From Microbacterium commune (GTDB lineage Bacteria > Actinomycetota > Actinomycetes > Actinomycetales > Microbacteriaceae): DNA of 64,000 bases. The notes beneath the pieces are model-generated. The model was not told the DNA's origin, searched no databases, and saw nothing but the letters and a program-made list of their open reading frames with translations. The stretch lies in assembly GCF_014836945.1 (NCBI RefSeq), contig NZ_JACSPX010000001.1, positions 1,075,500 through 1,139,499 of the forward strand, written 5' to 3'. Positions 1-8,039 of the stretch are shown here, piece after piece. Made by a program: the position numbers and the translations under genes. The number at the start of each line of letters is the position of its first letter. Positions within the stretch are counted from its first letter, which is position 1.

Positions 1-597
1 CCGCAATCGGGGGCGTCGACCGCGTGGGTGCCCTCGCCCACCGCCGGCACCCTGCACGCGCTGCACTACCACCAGGTCGACCCGATCGCCGTGCGCGCGA
101 CGCTCACCCCCACCGGCGACGACGCGCTCGACGGGCTGCTGGTGCCGCCGCTCGCCGGCGAGGGCGACCTCACGCCGGAGGTCGTCGCGCAGGAGATCGA
201 CAACAACGTGCAGTCGATCCTCGGCTACGTGGTGCGCTGGATCGACCAGGGCATCGGCGTCTCGAAGGTGCCCGACATCCACGACGTGGGGCTGATGGAG
301 GACCGCGCCACCCTGCGCATCTCGAGCCAGCTGCTGGCCAACTGGCTGACGCACGACGTGATCACCGAAGAGCAGATCGACGACAGCCTGCGTCGCCTCG
401 CCGTCGTGGTCGACGAGCAGAACGCCGGCGACCCGAACTACGAGAAGCTCGCCTTCGCCGAGGGCGAGCAGCCGGGCATCGCGTACACCGCGGCCCGTCG
501 CCTGATCGTCGAGGGCGCCGCGCAGCCCAGCGGATACACCGAGCCGCTGCTGCACGGTCTGCGTCGCGAGAAGAAGGCCGAGCAGGCGCCGGCCTGA
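1..597 (+). CDS. glcB: Malate synthase G, C-terminal part (5' end outside window)
   Basis: The reading frame is open from base 1, so only about the last 198 residues are present. Malate synthase condenses glyoxylate with acetyl-CoA to malate in the glyoxylate shunt. The visible part carries the family's C-terminal helical-plug region: [19 protein letters not shown], then [39 protein letters not shown] and [12 protein letters not shown], all characteristic of the monomeric G isoform rather than isoform A. The frame ends in a TGA followed by a strong hairpin. The next gene is convergent, so this is the 3' end of its transcript. Confidence 0.93.
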   Translation, partial: PQSGASTAWVPSPTAGTLHALHYHQVDPIAVRATLTPTGDDALDGLLVPPLAGEGDLTPEVVAQEIDNNVQSILGYVVRWIDQGIGVSKVPDIHDVGLMEDRATLRISSQLLANWLTHDVITEEQIDDSLRRLAVVVDEQNAGDPNYEKLAFAEGEQPGIAYTAARRLIVEGAAQPSGYTEPLLHGLRREKKAEQAPA

Positions 598-611
598 GGC
601 CGGTTGGCTCT

Positions 612-640
612 GGGGTGTGGATGCTGCGGCATCCGCCCCC
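612..640. terminator. Hairpin between convergent genes
   Basis: GGATGC (619-624), a TGCG loop and GCATCC (629-634) form a perfect 6-bp stem. It is extended by GGGG (612-615) pairing with CCCC (636-639), and followed by a short T-containing stretch. It starts 15 bases after the malate synthase stop and lies downstream of the convergent Fic gene, so it could end both transcripts. Confidence 0.55.
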
Positions 641-706
641 TTTGTGTCGATTGAGTAGGCGAAGAGCTTCAGACGCGAGCGGATGAACACAACCGTCGCT
701 CCCTGC

Positions 707-1825
707 TTAGAACAAGCGATCTGCGCTTGCGCTCGGTAGCGTCTCATCAGTTGACAGGATCTGCATGAAGCGCTGATTGATGAACAGCCGTTCGCGCCCG
801 ACGCGTAGGTCGACCAGAGCGCCAATCGCCTCCAGCGCGTTCAGCCAGTTCGTCGCGGTGGGACGCGAGACGCCGCACCGTCGGACGATGTCGTTGATAC
901 GGGCGTACGGGTTCTCGAACAACACATCCAGTAGATCTGCATTGCTCCCGGCCGTGGTTTGCTCACGAATCTCCGTTCGCATGACGTTCTGCAGCGCCTG
1001 GATTCGGTCGATCTTCGACAACGTCTGCAACGCCGTCTCTTCGATGCCCCGCAGTACGAAGAGAATCCACTCTTCCCATGCGGCGTCTGCCGTCACCCCC
1101 AGCAGGAGGCGGTAGTAAGCACTCTTGTTCCGGATGATGAACCGCGAGAGATAGAGGATCGGCTCGCGTAGAAGATCAGCCTCGACGAGTTGCAGCACAT
1201 TGAGAATGCGCCCTGTGCGCCCATTGCCGTCCGCGAAAGGGTGGATCGCCTCGAACTGGTAATGGGTGATCGCCATAACCACGAGCGGGTCGATGTCTGC
1301 TGTGGTGTGCACGAAGTCGACCCAGTTGTCGAGCTTGCGAAGGATCACGCTCTCGCCGGTAGGTGGAGTGTAGATCGCGCTGCGTGTGTTGGGGTCGCCG
1401 ATGTATGTACCGGGCAGATCGCGCACACGCATATCGCGACGGTGGATGTTGGTGCACACCTCGATCGCCGTGTTGATCGACAGCGGACGCTTTCGGATCG
1501 CTTCCAACCCGCCGAAGAGCGCAGTGCGATAGCGCAACGTCTCCTTGGTCTCTGCTGAAGCCGAGTCCGTTGCCTCCTGAGCGAATCGGAACAACTCGTC
1601 TGTCGTCGTGACGATGTTCTCGATCTCAGAACTGGCCTGCGCTTCGAGAAGCGAGATCGAATTCACCAGCACCATGGGGTTCGGCATCCGCTTGGTTGCC
1701 TCGTCCATGGCTGCCAAGGCAGCGCGAGCGCGCGTGGTTGCCTTGAGCACCGGCCTTGTCTCGAAGTCGACGCGGGGAGGCAAGAGCGGCAACTCGTTGT
1801 ACGGAGCGTCGGGTTTCCACGGCAT
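707..1825 (-). CDS. Fic-family protein AMPylase with C-terminal winged helix
   Basis: The 372-residue protein has a Fic N-terminal region and the canonical Fic core motif HPFADGNGRTGR at residues 195-206, whose His is the catalytic base for transferring AMP to target hydroxyls. An inhibitory-helix motif S-x-x-x-E-N (SSEIEN, residues 65-70) lies before the Fic core, which is the class II, intramolecularly inhibited arrangement. The last 70 residues (INDIVRRCGVSRPTATNWLN and after) look like a winged helix, so it may also bind DNA and control itself. The ATG at 1825 sits 6 bases after a TATCTT -10 box, which implies a leaderless mRNA and fixes the start. It stands alone and is convergent with glcB. 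The target is unknown. Confidence 0.9.
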   Translation of the reverse strand: MPWKPDAPYNELPLLPPRVDFETRPVLKATTRARAALAAMDEATKRMPNPMVLVNSISLLEAQASSEIENIVTTTDELFRFAQEATDSASAETKETLRYRTALFGGLEAIRKRPLSINTAIEVCTNIHRRDMRVRDLPGTYIGDPNTRSAIYTPPTGESVILRKLDNWVDFVHTTADIDPLVVMAITHYQFEAIHPFADGNGRTGRILNVLQLVEADLLREPILYLSRFIIRNKSAYYRLLLGVTADAAWEEWILFVLRGIEETALQTLSKIDRIQALQNVMRTEIREQTTAGSNADLLDVLFENPYARINDIVRRCGVSRPTATNWLNALEAIGALVDLRVGRERLFINQRFMQILSTDETLPSASADRLF

Positions 1826-1916
1826 GTGTCAAAGATAGTGACAGATCTCAGTTACGTGCAAAAAATCGGGCCGATTCTTTACACGTCTAACGGATGTGTG
1901 ATGTCGCTTTACACGT
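1826..1916 (-). promoter_or_regulatory. Leaderless promoter of the Fic gene with repeated upstream sites
   Basis: On the minus strand, TTGCAC (1861-1856), an 18-base spacer and TATCTT (1837-1832) end 6 bases before the Fic ATG. Immediately upstream are two identical 10-mers, ACGTGTAAAG (minus strand, at 1877-1886 and 1907-1916), in the same orientation with a 30-bp period. A related partial copy, ACGTAA, overlaps the -35. Three phased sites at a promoter whose product has a winged helix suggest autoregulation; this is inference. Confidence 0.5.
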
Positions 1917-1970
1917 GCTGGAGGCGTGGCGAACCGGCATACAAGATCGCCTGCGAGCGAGCCGCGCGGA

Positions 1971-2039
1971 GGTAGGCGACCGCGCCAGCGTCGGAGATTC
2001 GCGGCCGGGTTCGGCCTGCCTCGGGTCGTTCGCCTACCT
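1971..2039. repeat. Palindromic intergenic repeat, copy A of a ~69-bp family
   Basis: The element has outer arms GAGGTAGGCGA (1969-1979) and its exact reverse complement (2030-2040). Internal blocks TAGGCGA (1973), GGAGATT (1993) and TTCGCCT (2029) are at offsets 0, 20 and 56. Copy B at 3778-3846 has the same blocks at exactly the same offsets, so the two are copies of one element rather than chance hairpins. The rest of the 1826-2137 gap holds promoters only. Confidence 0.6.
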
Positions 2040-2137
2040 CGGATGAGCGGCGAGCGCCTCGGCCGGCGGGATGGCAGACGCGGACGCCGCCGTCAACCCG
2101 TGCCCCGCGCCACGGCATCCGCCCGTACTCTCTTCTC

Positions 2138-3712
2138 ATGAGCGAGCTCACCACCCCGACGGGGCGCGAACCGGCGCTGCGCGCCATCCCCCGTGACGAC
2201 GGATCGGCGCCCCGTGTGCTGGTCTTCGGCGCCACCGGATACATCGGCGGGCGCCTCACCCCGCGACTGCTTAACGCCGGGTACCGCGTGCGCGTGCTGG
2301 CGCGCGACGCCACGCGCGCTGAGTCGTTCGCGTGGGGTCGCGACGTCGAGATCGTCGAGGGTGAGGCGCAGGATCGGGATGCCGTGGCCGAGGCCATGCG
2401 CGATGTCGACGTCGTCTACTACCTGGTGCACTCGATGACCGGCGGCAAGGACTTCGAAGAGAAGGACACCGCGGCGGCGGAAGCGGTGGCGGATGCCGCG
2501 GCCGCGGCCGGCGCGAGCCGGATCGTGTACCTCGGCGGGCTGCATCCGGACGATGCCGAACTGTCACCGCACCTGCGCTCGAGGGTGCGGGTCGGCGAGA
2601 TCTTCCTCGAGTCGGGTGTGCCGACGCTGGTGCTGCAGGCGGGCGTGGTGATCGGGTCGGGGTCGGCGTCGTTCGAGATGATCCGGCACCTGACCGATGT
2701 GCTGCCGTACATGCCCGCGCCGAAGTGGGTGCGCAACCACATCCAGCCGATCTCGATCCGCGATGTCCTGCACTACCTGCTGGGTGCGGCGCGCGTCGAC
2801 GCGTCGGTGAACACGGCGGCCGACGTCGGCGGCCCCGACGTGCTGCGGTACGGACAGATGATGAACGGCTACGCCCTCGAGGCGGGGCTGCGACAGCGGG
2901 CGATCGCGTCGCTGCCGGTGCTGACTCCGCGGCTGGCATCGCACTGGGTCAACCTCGTCACACCAGTGCCGCGATCGATCGCGCGACCGCTGGTCGAATC
3001 GCTGCAGAACGAGTGCGTGATGAAGAACCACGCCATCGACGAGCTGATCCCCCGGCCCGAGGGCGGCCTCACCCCGTATCGGCGGGCGGTGGCGATGGCG
3101 CTGGGCCGGGTGGATGCCGACGGCGTCGAGACCAGCTGGCAGGATGCCGAGGTCTCGGGCGCGCCGAGCGACCCCCTGCCCAGCGACCCGGATTGGGCAG
3201 GGCGCACGGTGTTCACCGATGAGAGATCCGTGCACACCACCGCGCCGGTAGCCGAAGTGTGGCGCGTGATCACGGGGATCGGCGGCGAGAACGGCTGGTA
3301 CTCGTCGCGGTTCCTCTGGGCCGTGCGCGGGGTCATGGATCGCGTGATCGGCGGGGTGGGCCTGCGGCGGGGTCGGCGCAGCCGCTCGACTCTGCGTCCG
3401 GGTGACGCGGTCGACTTCTGGCGCGTCGAGGCGGTGGAGGAGCCGCTCGTGCTCGAGTCGGGCGACGGCTCGCGGGGCGGTCTGCTGCGGTTGCGAGCCG
3501 AGATGATCGTGCCGGGTTCGGCTTGGCTCGAGCTGCGGGCTGTTCCGGATGCCGACGGCACCCGCTACGAGCAGCGCGCGGTGTTTTTCCCGCGAGGCTT
3601 GCTCGGCCGGTTGTACTGGCTGGCGGTGCTGCCGTTCCACGGCTTCATCTTCACGGGCATGGCCGCCCGCATCACCGCCGAAGCGGAGGGCGGGGTGGCG
3701 GCCGCACGCTGA
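2138..3712 (+). CDS. NAD(P)-binding SDR protein with C-terminal DUF2867 domain
   Basis: The 524 residues begin with an atypical extended SDR (NmrA/complex I 39-kDa-like) Rossmann fold: beta strand VLVF, then GATGYIG at residues 31-37, with DVVYYLVHSM and IVYLGGL following. The C-terminal ~170 residues (from about 350) match the DUF2867 layout of a START/polyketide-cyclase-like barrel, ending in a hydrophobic GLLGRLYWLAVLPFHGFIF segment. The substrate is unknown; relatives are annotated as nucleoside-diphosphate-sugar epimerases, without proof. A TACTCT box ends 6 bases before the ATG, so the mRNA is probably leaderless. The gene is monocistronic and sits between the two copies of the 69-bp repeat. 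Confidence 0.85.
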   Translation: MSELTTPTGREPALRAIPRDDGSAPRVLVFGATGYIGGRLTPRLLNAGYRVRVLARDATRAESFAWGRDVEIVEGEAQDRDAVAEAMRDVDVVYYLVHSMTGGKDFEEKDTAAAEAVADAAAAAGASRIVYLGGLHPDDAELSPHLRSRVRVGEIFLESGVPTLVLQAGVVIGSGSASFEMIRHLTDVLPYMPAPKWVRNHIQPISIRDVLHYLLGAARVDASVNTAADVGGPDVLRYGQMMNGYALEAGLRQRAIASLPVLTPRLASHWVNLVTPVPRSIARPLVESLQNECVMKNHAIDELIPRPEGGLTPYRRAVAMALGRVDADGVETSWQDAEVSGAPSDPLPSDPDWAGRTVFTDERSVHTTAPVAEVWRVITGIGGENGWYSSRFLWAVRGVMDRVIGGVGLRRGRRSRSTLRPGDAVDFWRVEAVEEPLVLESGDGSRGGLLRLRAEMIVPGSAWLELRAVPDADGTRYEQRAVFFPRGLLGRLYWLAVLPFHGFIFTGMAARITAEAEGGVAAAR

Positions 3713-3736
3713 CGCGCGGGGGGTGACGCGCGTCAG
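3709..3736 (+). terminator. Hairpin overlapping the SDR gene stop codon
   Basis: CTGACGCGCG (3709-3718), which includes the TGA stop, pairs perfectly with CGCGCGTCAG (3727-3736) across an 8-base G-rich loop. A direct repeat GGTGACGCGCGTC (3722-3734 and 3738-3750) follows. No T-tract is present, so termination is plausible but not certain. Confidence 0.35.
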
Positions 3737-3777
3737 CGGTGACGCGCGTCGGCGGCCGGAGACACGCCTCACGCGAG

Positions 3778-3846
3778 CGTAGGCGAACGCGCGGGCGCAG
3801 GAGATTTCGGGCGAGATTCATCCTCCCTCGCGTTGTTCGCCTGCGC
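3778..3846. repeat. Palindromic intergenic repeat, copy B of a ~69-bp family
   Basis: Copy B has TAGGCGA at 3780, GGAGATT at 3800 and TTCGCCT at 3836, the same 0/20/56 spacing as copy A at 1971-2039. The outer arms GCGTAGGCGAAC and GTTCGCCTGCGC pair with one mismatch. It lies between the SDR gene and the DUF2975 operon. Confidence 0.6.
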
Positions 3847-3907
3847 CGGCGCGGGCTCGCCGACGGGTCGGCGCCCTTGTATTCCGCGCCCCTGGCGCCA
3901 CCCAACG

Positions 3908-3933
3908 ATTAACGATAGATTCCCATCGTTAAT
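3908..3933. promoter_or_regulatory. Palindromic operator before the DUF2975-XRE operon
   Basis: ATTAACGAT (3908-3916) and ATCGTTAAT (3925-3933) form a perfect 9-bp inverted repeat with an 8-bp spacer, in an AT-rich patch 18 bp before the DUF2975 start. The only regulator encoded downstream is the small XRE protein at 4438, so it is the likely ligand of this site. Confidence 0.6.
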
Positions 3934-3951
3934 CAACGAGAGGCGTCCGCT

Positions 3952-4437
3952 ATGAACACCGGCACCATCCTTCTGCTGAAAGTCGTGATCGCGCTCGCGC
4001 TCGCCGGCTCACTGGTCGTCCAGGTGATGATCGTGCCAGCCGTCTGGCGCGACCTCGAGGGAGAGGAACTGTGGGGACGCATCACCCTCGTCAGCATCGC
4101 GACGCTCGGCATCCTGACCATGCAGGTGTTCGCGGTGTGCGTCTGGATGCTGCTGACTCGCGTGCGCCGTGGATCGATCTTCCACCTGTCGTCGTTCCGG
4201 TATGTCGACGTGATCGTCGGCACGATCTCGGCCGCCGCGGTGCTGGCGTTCGCGCTGGCCGCGCTGCTCGCGCCGGGCGAGGTCGCCCCGGGAATGGTCG
4301 GGCTGATCGGCGGCGCCGGGCTGGTGCTCGCCGGCTTCGCGCTGCTGGTCGTGGTGATGAAGGCACTGCTGCGTCAGGCGATCGAGCGCGAAGACGAGGC
4401 GCGCACGCTGCGCGACGAGCTGGGCGAGGTGATCTGA
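3952..4437 (+). CDS. DUF2975 family membrane protein
   Basis: This 161-residue protein has four predicted transmembrane helices: residues ~4-30, ~44-68, ~84-106 and ~112-136. The last is followed by a charged tail (REDEARTLRDELGEV). This size and topology match DUF2975, a family of unknown function nearly always encoded beside a short YozG-like XRE regulator, as here. The stop TGA is immediately followed by the ATG of that regulator, so the two are translationally coupled. A role as a membrane partner or signal receiver of the regulator is inferred only from the pairing. Confidence 0.82.
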   Translation: MNTGTILLLKVVIALALAGSLVVQVMIVPAVWRDLEGEELWGRITLVSIATLGILTMQVFAVCVWMLLTRVRRGSIFHLSSFRYVDVIVGTISAAAVLAFALAALLAPGEVAPGMVGLIGGAGLVLAGFALLVVVMKALLRQAIEREDEARTLRDELGEVI

Positions 4438-4659
4438 ATGGCGGTGATCGTCGACATCGACGTGATGCTCGCCCGCCGCAAGATGGGCGTCGGCGAGCTC
4501 GCCGAGCGCATCGGCATCACTCCGACCAACCTTGCGGTGCTGAAGAACGGCCGCGCGAAGGCGGTGCGCTTCACCACGCTGGATGCCCTGTGCCAGGCCC
4601 TCGAGTGCCAACCGGGCGATCTGCTGCGCTGGGAGCCGGATGAGGGGTCGGGTTCCTGA
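4438..4659 (+). CDS. YozG-like XRE family transcriptional regulator
   Basis: The 73-residue protein is a single helix-turn-helix domain: ARRKMGVGELAERIGITPTN is the scaffold and recognition region, followed by LKNGRAKAVRFTTLDALCQA and ECQPGDLLRW. That is the standard minimal Cro/CI form that accompanies DUF2975 membrane proteins. It begins directly after the DUF2975 stop. The inverted repeat at 3908-3933 is the probable operator, giving autoregulation. Confidence 0.85.
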   Translation: MAVIVDIDVMLARRKMGVGELAERIGITPTNLAVLKNGRAKAVRFTTLDALCQALECQPGDLLRWEPDEGSGS

Positions 4660-4785
4660 CCGCAGTCGCGGCCAAACCTGCGCGCTCGCCCGGAACGGCT
4701 TGCGGACGGAGGGGGTTTGTCAACGGGCATCCGTCGCCGTTCGCCGGATGCCACGCTGGGCCTTCATCGACCGACAGGAGCCACG

Positions 4786-4995
4786 ATGTCCGATCCCACG
4801 CCGTTCCCGACCGACCCGATGAAGGCCGAGGGCACCGACCCCGACATGAGCAAGGATGACGACTCGCGGGAGTCGTCCGACGCCGCCGCTGAAGATCGCC
4901 CCGATGACCGCGCGCCGACGCACGACGAGCAGATGCAGGATCGCGCGGCGGCGCAGCAGCAGGACTTCGGCGAGAAGTACACGAACATCGACTGA
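4786..4995 (+). CDS. Small acidic hydrophilic protein of unknown function
   Basis: The 69-residue protein has no hydrophobic segment and is rich in Asp, Glu and Gln (DDDSRESSDAAAEDRPDD, then AAAQQQDFGEKYTNID). The ATG at 4786 is preferred because AGGAG lies 6 bases before it; the frame also runs upstream to 4717 without a binding site. Such short, disordered, acidic proteins are common in this lineage, and I recognise no function. It is convergent with the DUF3072 gene. Confidence 0.65.
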   Translation: MSDPTPFPTDPMKAEGTDPDMSKDDDSRESSDAAAEDRPDDRAPTHDEQMQDRAAAQQQDFGEKYTNID

Positions 4996-5034
4996 TGGCC
5001 GCGTCGCCGGCGCACAGATGGTGCGCCGGCGTCC

Positions 5035-5271
5035 TCACGACGTGCCGCGGCCCGACTTCTGCTGCAGCCGTTCGATCTGCTCGGATGCCTGGGCCTTATT
5101 GAGGTCACCCGGCAGCTGCTCGCCGGCCTCGCGAGCGAGGGTGTCGAGGTAGCTCCGCTGGGGCGCGGTCATCGGCTCATCGCCCGTGACCCAGTCGGAC
5201 GGATCTTTCGCCGCGGGGTTCTGCGGGTCTTCGGCGCCGAGGGTCTCTTCGGAATCGTGTGTGTCGGACAT
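5035..5271 (-). CDS. DUF3072 family small protein
   Basis: The 78 residues have a disordered acidic N-terminus and the DUF3072 core from about residue 35: MTAPQRSYLDTLAREAGE, then LPGDLNKAQASEQIERLQ and a basic end. The family is a short helical domain, often in stress-type loci, with no established role. The ATG at 5271 is chosen because a TACGCT box ends 6 bases upstream, the leaderless arrangement seen repeatedly in this window; the frame extends further upstream to 5337 without coding character. Confidence 0.75.
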   Translation of the reverse strand: MSDTHDSEETLGAEDPQNPAAKDPSDWVTGDEPMTAPQRSYLDTLAREAGEQLPGDLNKAQASEQIERLQQKSGRGTS

Positions 5272-5366
5272 GCGGGAAGCGTACGCCGGGCCGGCCAGAC
5301 CGCGCGCGGGATTGACAATCGCGGCGGTGATGGCCAATGTCGGCGCCTGTCGTCACAATGTCTGCA

Positions 5367-5741
5367 ATGAGTGATGATCTGGATGACCGGCTGCGCCGGA
5401 TCGGGCAGCATCCGTTCCGGGCGCGATTCCACCTGCACGGACGCGACCGTGCGATCGTCGATCTGCGCGGCATCGAGACCGTCCGTCGTCACGCCCGCGA
5501 GATCATCGATCAGCGGCTGGCGCCGGCCGAGCCGCGCAACGACGGCAAGCAGACGCCGTACCGCGGGCATCCGGTCTTCGTCGCACAGCACGCGACCGCC
5601 ACCTGCTGCCGCACCTGCCTGTCGCGCTGGCACGGCATCCCCAAGGGGCACGCGCTCACCGACGGCGAGCGCGAGTACGTCGTCGAGGCGATCAGCCGGT
5701 GGATCGTGGCGGAGTACCTGCCGAATATGCCGCCGGCGTGA
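5367..5741 (+). CDS. DUF4186 family protein
   Basis: The 124-residue protein matches DUF4186: an N-terminal region FRARFHLHGRDRAIVDLRG, then HPVFVAQHATATCCRTCLSR, WHGIPKG and a C-terminal amphipathic helix with a terminal YLPNMP. The paired Cys and His residues (CCRTC and H-x-x-x-K) suggest a metal site, but no function is established. ATGs at 5358 and 5367 are both possible. A TTGACA hexamer at 5312-5317 with CAATGT 17 bases later would place the transcript start just before either. Confidence 0.75.
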   Translation: MSDDLDDRLRRIGQHPFRARFHLHGRDRAIVDLRGIETVRRHAREIIDQRLAPAEPRNDGKQTPYRGHPVFVAQHATATCCRTCLSRWHGIPKGHALTDGEREYVVEAISRWIVAEYLPNMPPA

Positions 5742-5884
5742 TGCCCTCCGCTCAGCGTCTCGACCTGCGCTGCCGGCCAGCGCGCCTGCACACCTCCCGA
5801 CTCCGAGATCGCCGATCCCCGGGCATCCGCTCTACTCTGGAACGTCTGCCTCATCCCCCTCTCGAGGCGCCTTCAGGAGCACTC

Positions 5885-7381
5885 ATGTCCACCGCATCCG
5901 TCGATGATCCCGCCCGCTACCGGCCGAACCCGTCGGTGCTGACCGCGCTGAAGAGCCCGCGGATGCTGACCCGCGAGGTGCTCGCGGGTCTCGTGGTCGG
6001 GCTGGCGCTGATCCCGGAGGCGATCGCGTTCTCGGTGATCGCCGGGGTCGATCCGAAGGTGGGGCTGTTCTCGTCGTTCATCATGGCGGTCGCCATTGCG
6101 TTCCTGGGCGGGCGACCGGCGATGGTGACCGCGGCGACGGGTGCCGTGGCGCTGGTGATCGCACCAGTCGCGCCGACGTACGGCATCGACTACTTCATCG
6201 CCACGGTGATCCTCGCCGGGGTGTTCCAGGTGATCCTCGGCGTGCTGGGGGTGGCGAAGCTGATGCGGTTCATCCCGCGCAGCGTGATGGTCGGGTTCGT
6301 GAACTCGCTGGCGATCTTCGTGTTCAGCTCGCAGTTCCCGCAGCTGATCGACGTGCCGTGGCTGGTATATCCGCTGGTCGCGCTGGGAATCGCGGTGATG
6401 ATCGTGATGCCGCGCATCACCAGGGTGATCCCCGCGCCGCTCGTCTCGGTGGTGATCGTGACCGGCGTCGTGCTCTCGTTCGCGATCGCCGTGCCGACCG
6501 TGGGCGATCAGGGTGAGCTGCCGCGCAGCCTGCCGTCGCTGTTCATCCCGAACGTGCCGCTGACCTGGGAGACGTTCACGATCATCGCGCCGTTCGCGCT
6601 CGCGGTGGCGCTGGTCGGACTGATGGAGTCCCTGCTCACCGCGAAGCTGGTCGACGAGATCACCGACACCCACTCGCGCAAGGGCCGCGAGGCGTGGGCG
6701 CAGGGCGTCGCGAACATCCTGTCGGGCGCGTTCGGCGGCATGGGCGGATGCGCGGTGATCGGCCAGACGATGATCAACGTGAAGGAGTCGGGTGCACGCA
6801 CCCGCATCTCGACGTTCTGCGCCGGCGTCTTCCTGTTCCTGCTCGTGGTCGTGTTCGGCGATTTCGTCGCGACGATCCCGATGGCGGCGCTGGTCGCGGT
6901 GATGATCATGGTCGCGATCGGAGCTTTCGACTGGCACAGCGTGCGCCCGTCGACTCTCAAGCGGATGCCCAAGAGCGAGACCTTCGTGATGGTCTCGACC
7001 GTCGTGCTCGTGCTGCTGACCCACAACCTCGCCGTCGGCGTCGTCGGCGGCGTGCTCGTCGCGTCGGTGCTGTTCGTGCGCCGCGTGGCGCACCTGGTCG
7101 ACGTGACCCGCGAGGTGTCGGACGGCGTGGCGACCTACCGCGTGACCGGCGAGCTGTTCTTCGCCTCGAGCAACGACCTGACGACGCTGTTCTCGTACTC
7201 CGACGATCCCGATCGGGTGGTCATCGATCTCTCCGGATCGCACGTGTGGGACGCGTCGACCGTCGCCGCTCTGGATGCCATCGAGACGAAGTACGCGGCA
7301 TACGGCAAGACGGTCGAGATCACGGGGATGAATGACGCGAGCGGCACGTTCCACGGGCGCCTGAGCGGCGGGTTCGCGTAG
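5885..7381 (+). CDS. SulP family anion transporter with STAS domain
   Basis: The 498-residue integral membrane protein has the SulP layout. Paired hydrophobic segments begin with LAGLVVGLALIPEAIAFSVIAG, then GRPAMVTAATGAVALV (residues ~76-92) in the substrate-gate region. GGMGGCAVIGQTMINV and GARTRISTFCAG follow near residues 280-320. A cytosolic STAS domain (ELFFASSNDLTTLFSY, IDLSGSHVWDASTVAAL) occupies roughly 415-490. Family members carry sulfate, bicarbonate or dicarboxylates with H+ or Na+; no carbonic anhydrase is adjacent, so the substrate is undetermined. AGGAGC lies 5 bases before the ATG. The gene is convergent with the cyclase operon, 6 bp apart. Confidence 0.9.
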   Translation: MSTASVDDPARYRPNPSVLTALKSPRMLTREVLAGLVVGLALIPEAIAFSVIAGVDPKVGLFSSFIMAVAIAFLGGRPAMVTAATGAVALVIAPVAPTYGIDYFIATVILAGVFQVILGVLGVAKLMRFIPRSVMVGFVNSLAIFVFSSQFPQLIDVPWLVYPLVALGIAVMIVMPRITRVIPAPLVSVVIVTGVVLSFAIAVPTVGDQGELPRSLPSLFIPNVPLTWETFTIIAPFALAVALVGLMESLLTAKLVDEITDTHSRKGREAWAQGVANILSGAFGGMGGCAVIGQTMINVKESGARTRISTFCAGVFLFLLVVVFGDFVATIPMAALVAVMIMVAIGAFDWHSVRPSTLKRMPKSETFVMVSTVVLVLLTHNLAVGVVGGVLVASVLFVRRVAHLVDVTREVSDGVATYRVTGELFFASSNDLTTLFSYSDDPDRVVIDLSGSHVWDASTVAALDAIETKYAAYGKTVEITGMNDASGTFHGRLSGGFA

Positions 7382-7387
7382 GCCGGA

Positions 7388-8035
7388 TCACTCTCGCTCG
7401 AACACCACCGCCCGCACCGGCGCGCCGTCACCCTGCAGCTTGAACGGGAAGAACCCGACCTGCACGCGGGCGGGCAGGTCGGCCAGGCCGCAGATGTTCT
7501 CCACGATCAGGCCGTCGCCGCCCAGCACGATCCCGTGCACCGGGAACTCCGCCGATGAACCGCCGGTCTCATCGGGGCTGAGGGTGTCGACGGCGAGCAC
7601 GCGCATGCCGCGCCGCCACAGCTCGGCCGCAGCATCCGGGTGCAGATGCGGGTGGTCGGTCGCGCGGTCCTGACCGAACCACTGCGCCCAGCCGGTGTCG
7701 ATGATGACGATCGCGGGAACAGCATCCGGAATCTGCCCCGCAGCGGCGAGATCGTCCCAGCCGTACCGCTGCCGATCCGCCAGCCCCGGAACGCGCAGCA
7801 CGAGCGCATCGCCGACGAGCTCGTCGAGAGTGACCTCGGCCATGGTGCGGCCACCGGCGACGGTGTGCGCCGGAGCGTCGATGTGGGTGCCGGTGTGCGA
7901 CCCCATATCGACGCGTTCGACCTGCACACCGTCACGCTCCACGCTCAGCGCCGGGCTGATCGCGACATGCGGGTCGCCGGGGTAGACCATCATCCCGTCG
8001 CGGATGGGATGACTCAGGTCGCGCAGCTTCGGCAT
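7388..8035 (-). CDS. Cyclase / kynurenine formamidase-like metal hydrolase
   Basis: The 215-residue protein carries the cyclase-family metal motif HTGTHIDAPAH at residues 47-57, with DGMMVYPGDP before it and VDTLSPD near residue 145. Relatives hydrolyse cyclic or aryl amides (kynurenine formamidase, isatin hydrolase) with Mn or Zn. It is the last gene of the ureohydrolase - NTF2 - NCS1 permease - cyclase operon, with only 4 bp between the permease stop and its ATG. That suggests it acts on the compound the permease imports or on its breakdown product. The exact substrate cannot be read from the sequence. Confidence 0.85.
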   Translation of the reverse strand: MPKLRDLSHPIRDGMMVYPGDPHVAISPALSVERDGVQVERVDMGSHTGTHIDAPAHTVAGGRTMAEVTLDELVGDALVLRVPGLADRQRYGWDDLAAAGQIPDAVPAIVIIDTGWAQWFGQDRATDHPHLHPDAAAELWRRGMRVLAVDTLSPDETGGSSAEFPVHGIVLGGDGLIVENICGLADLPARVQVGFFPFKLQGDGAPVRAVVFERE

Positions 8036-8039
8036 TCGC

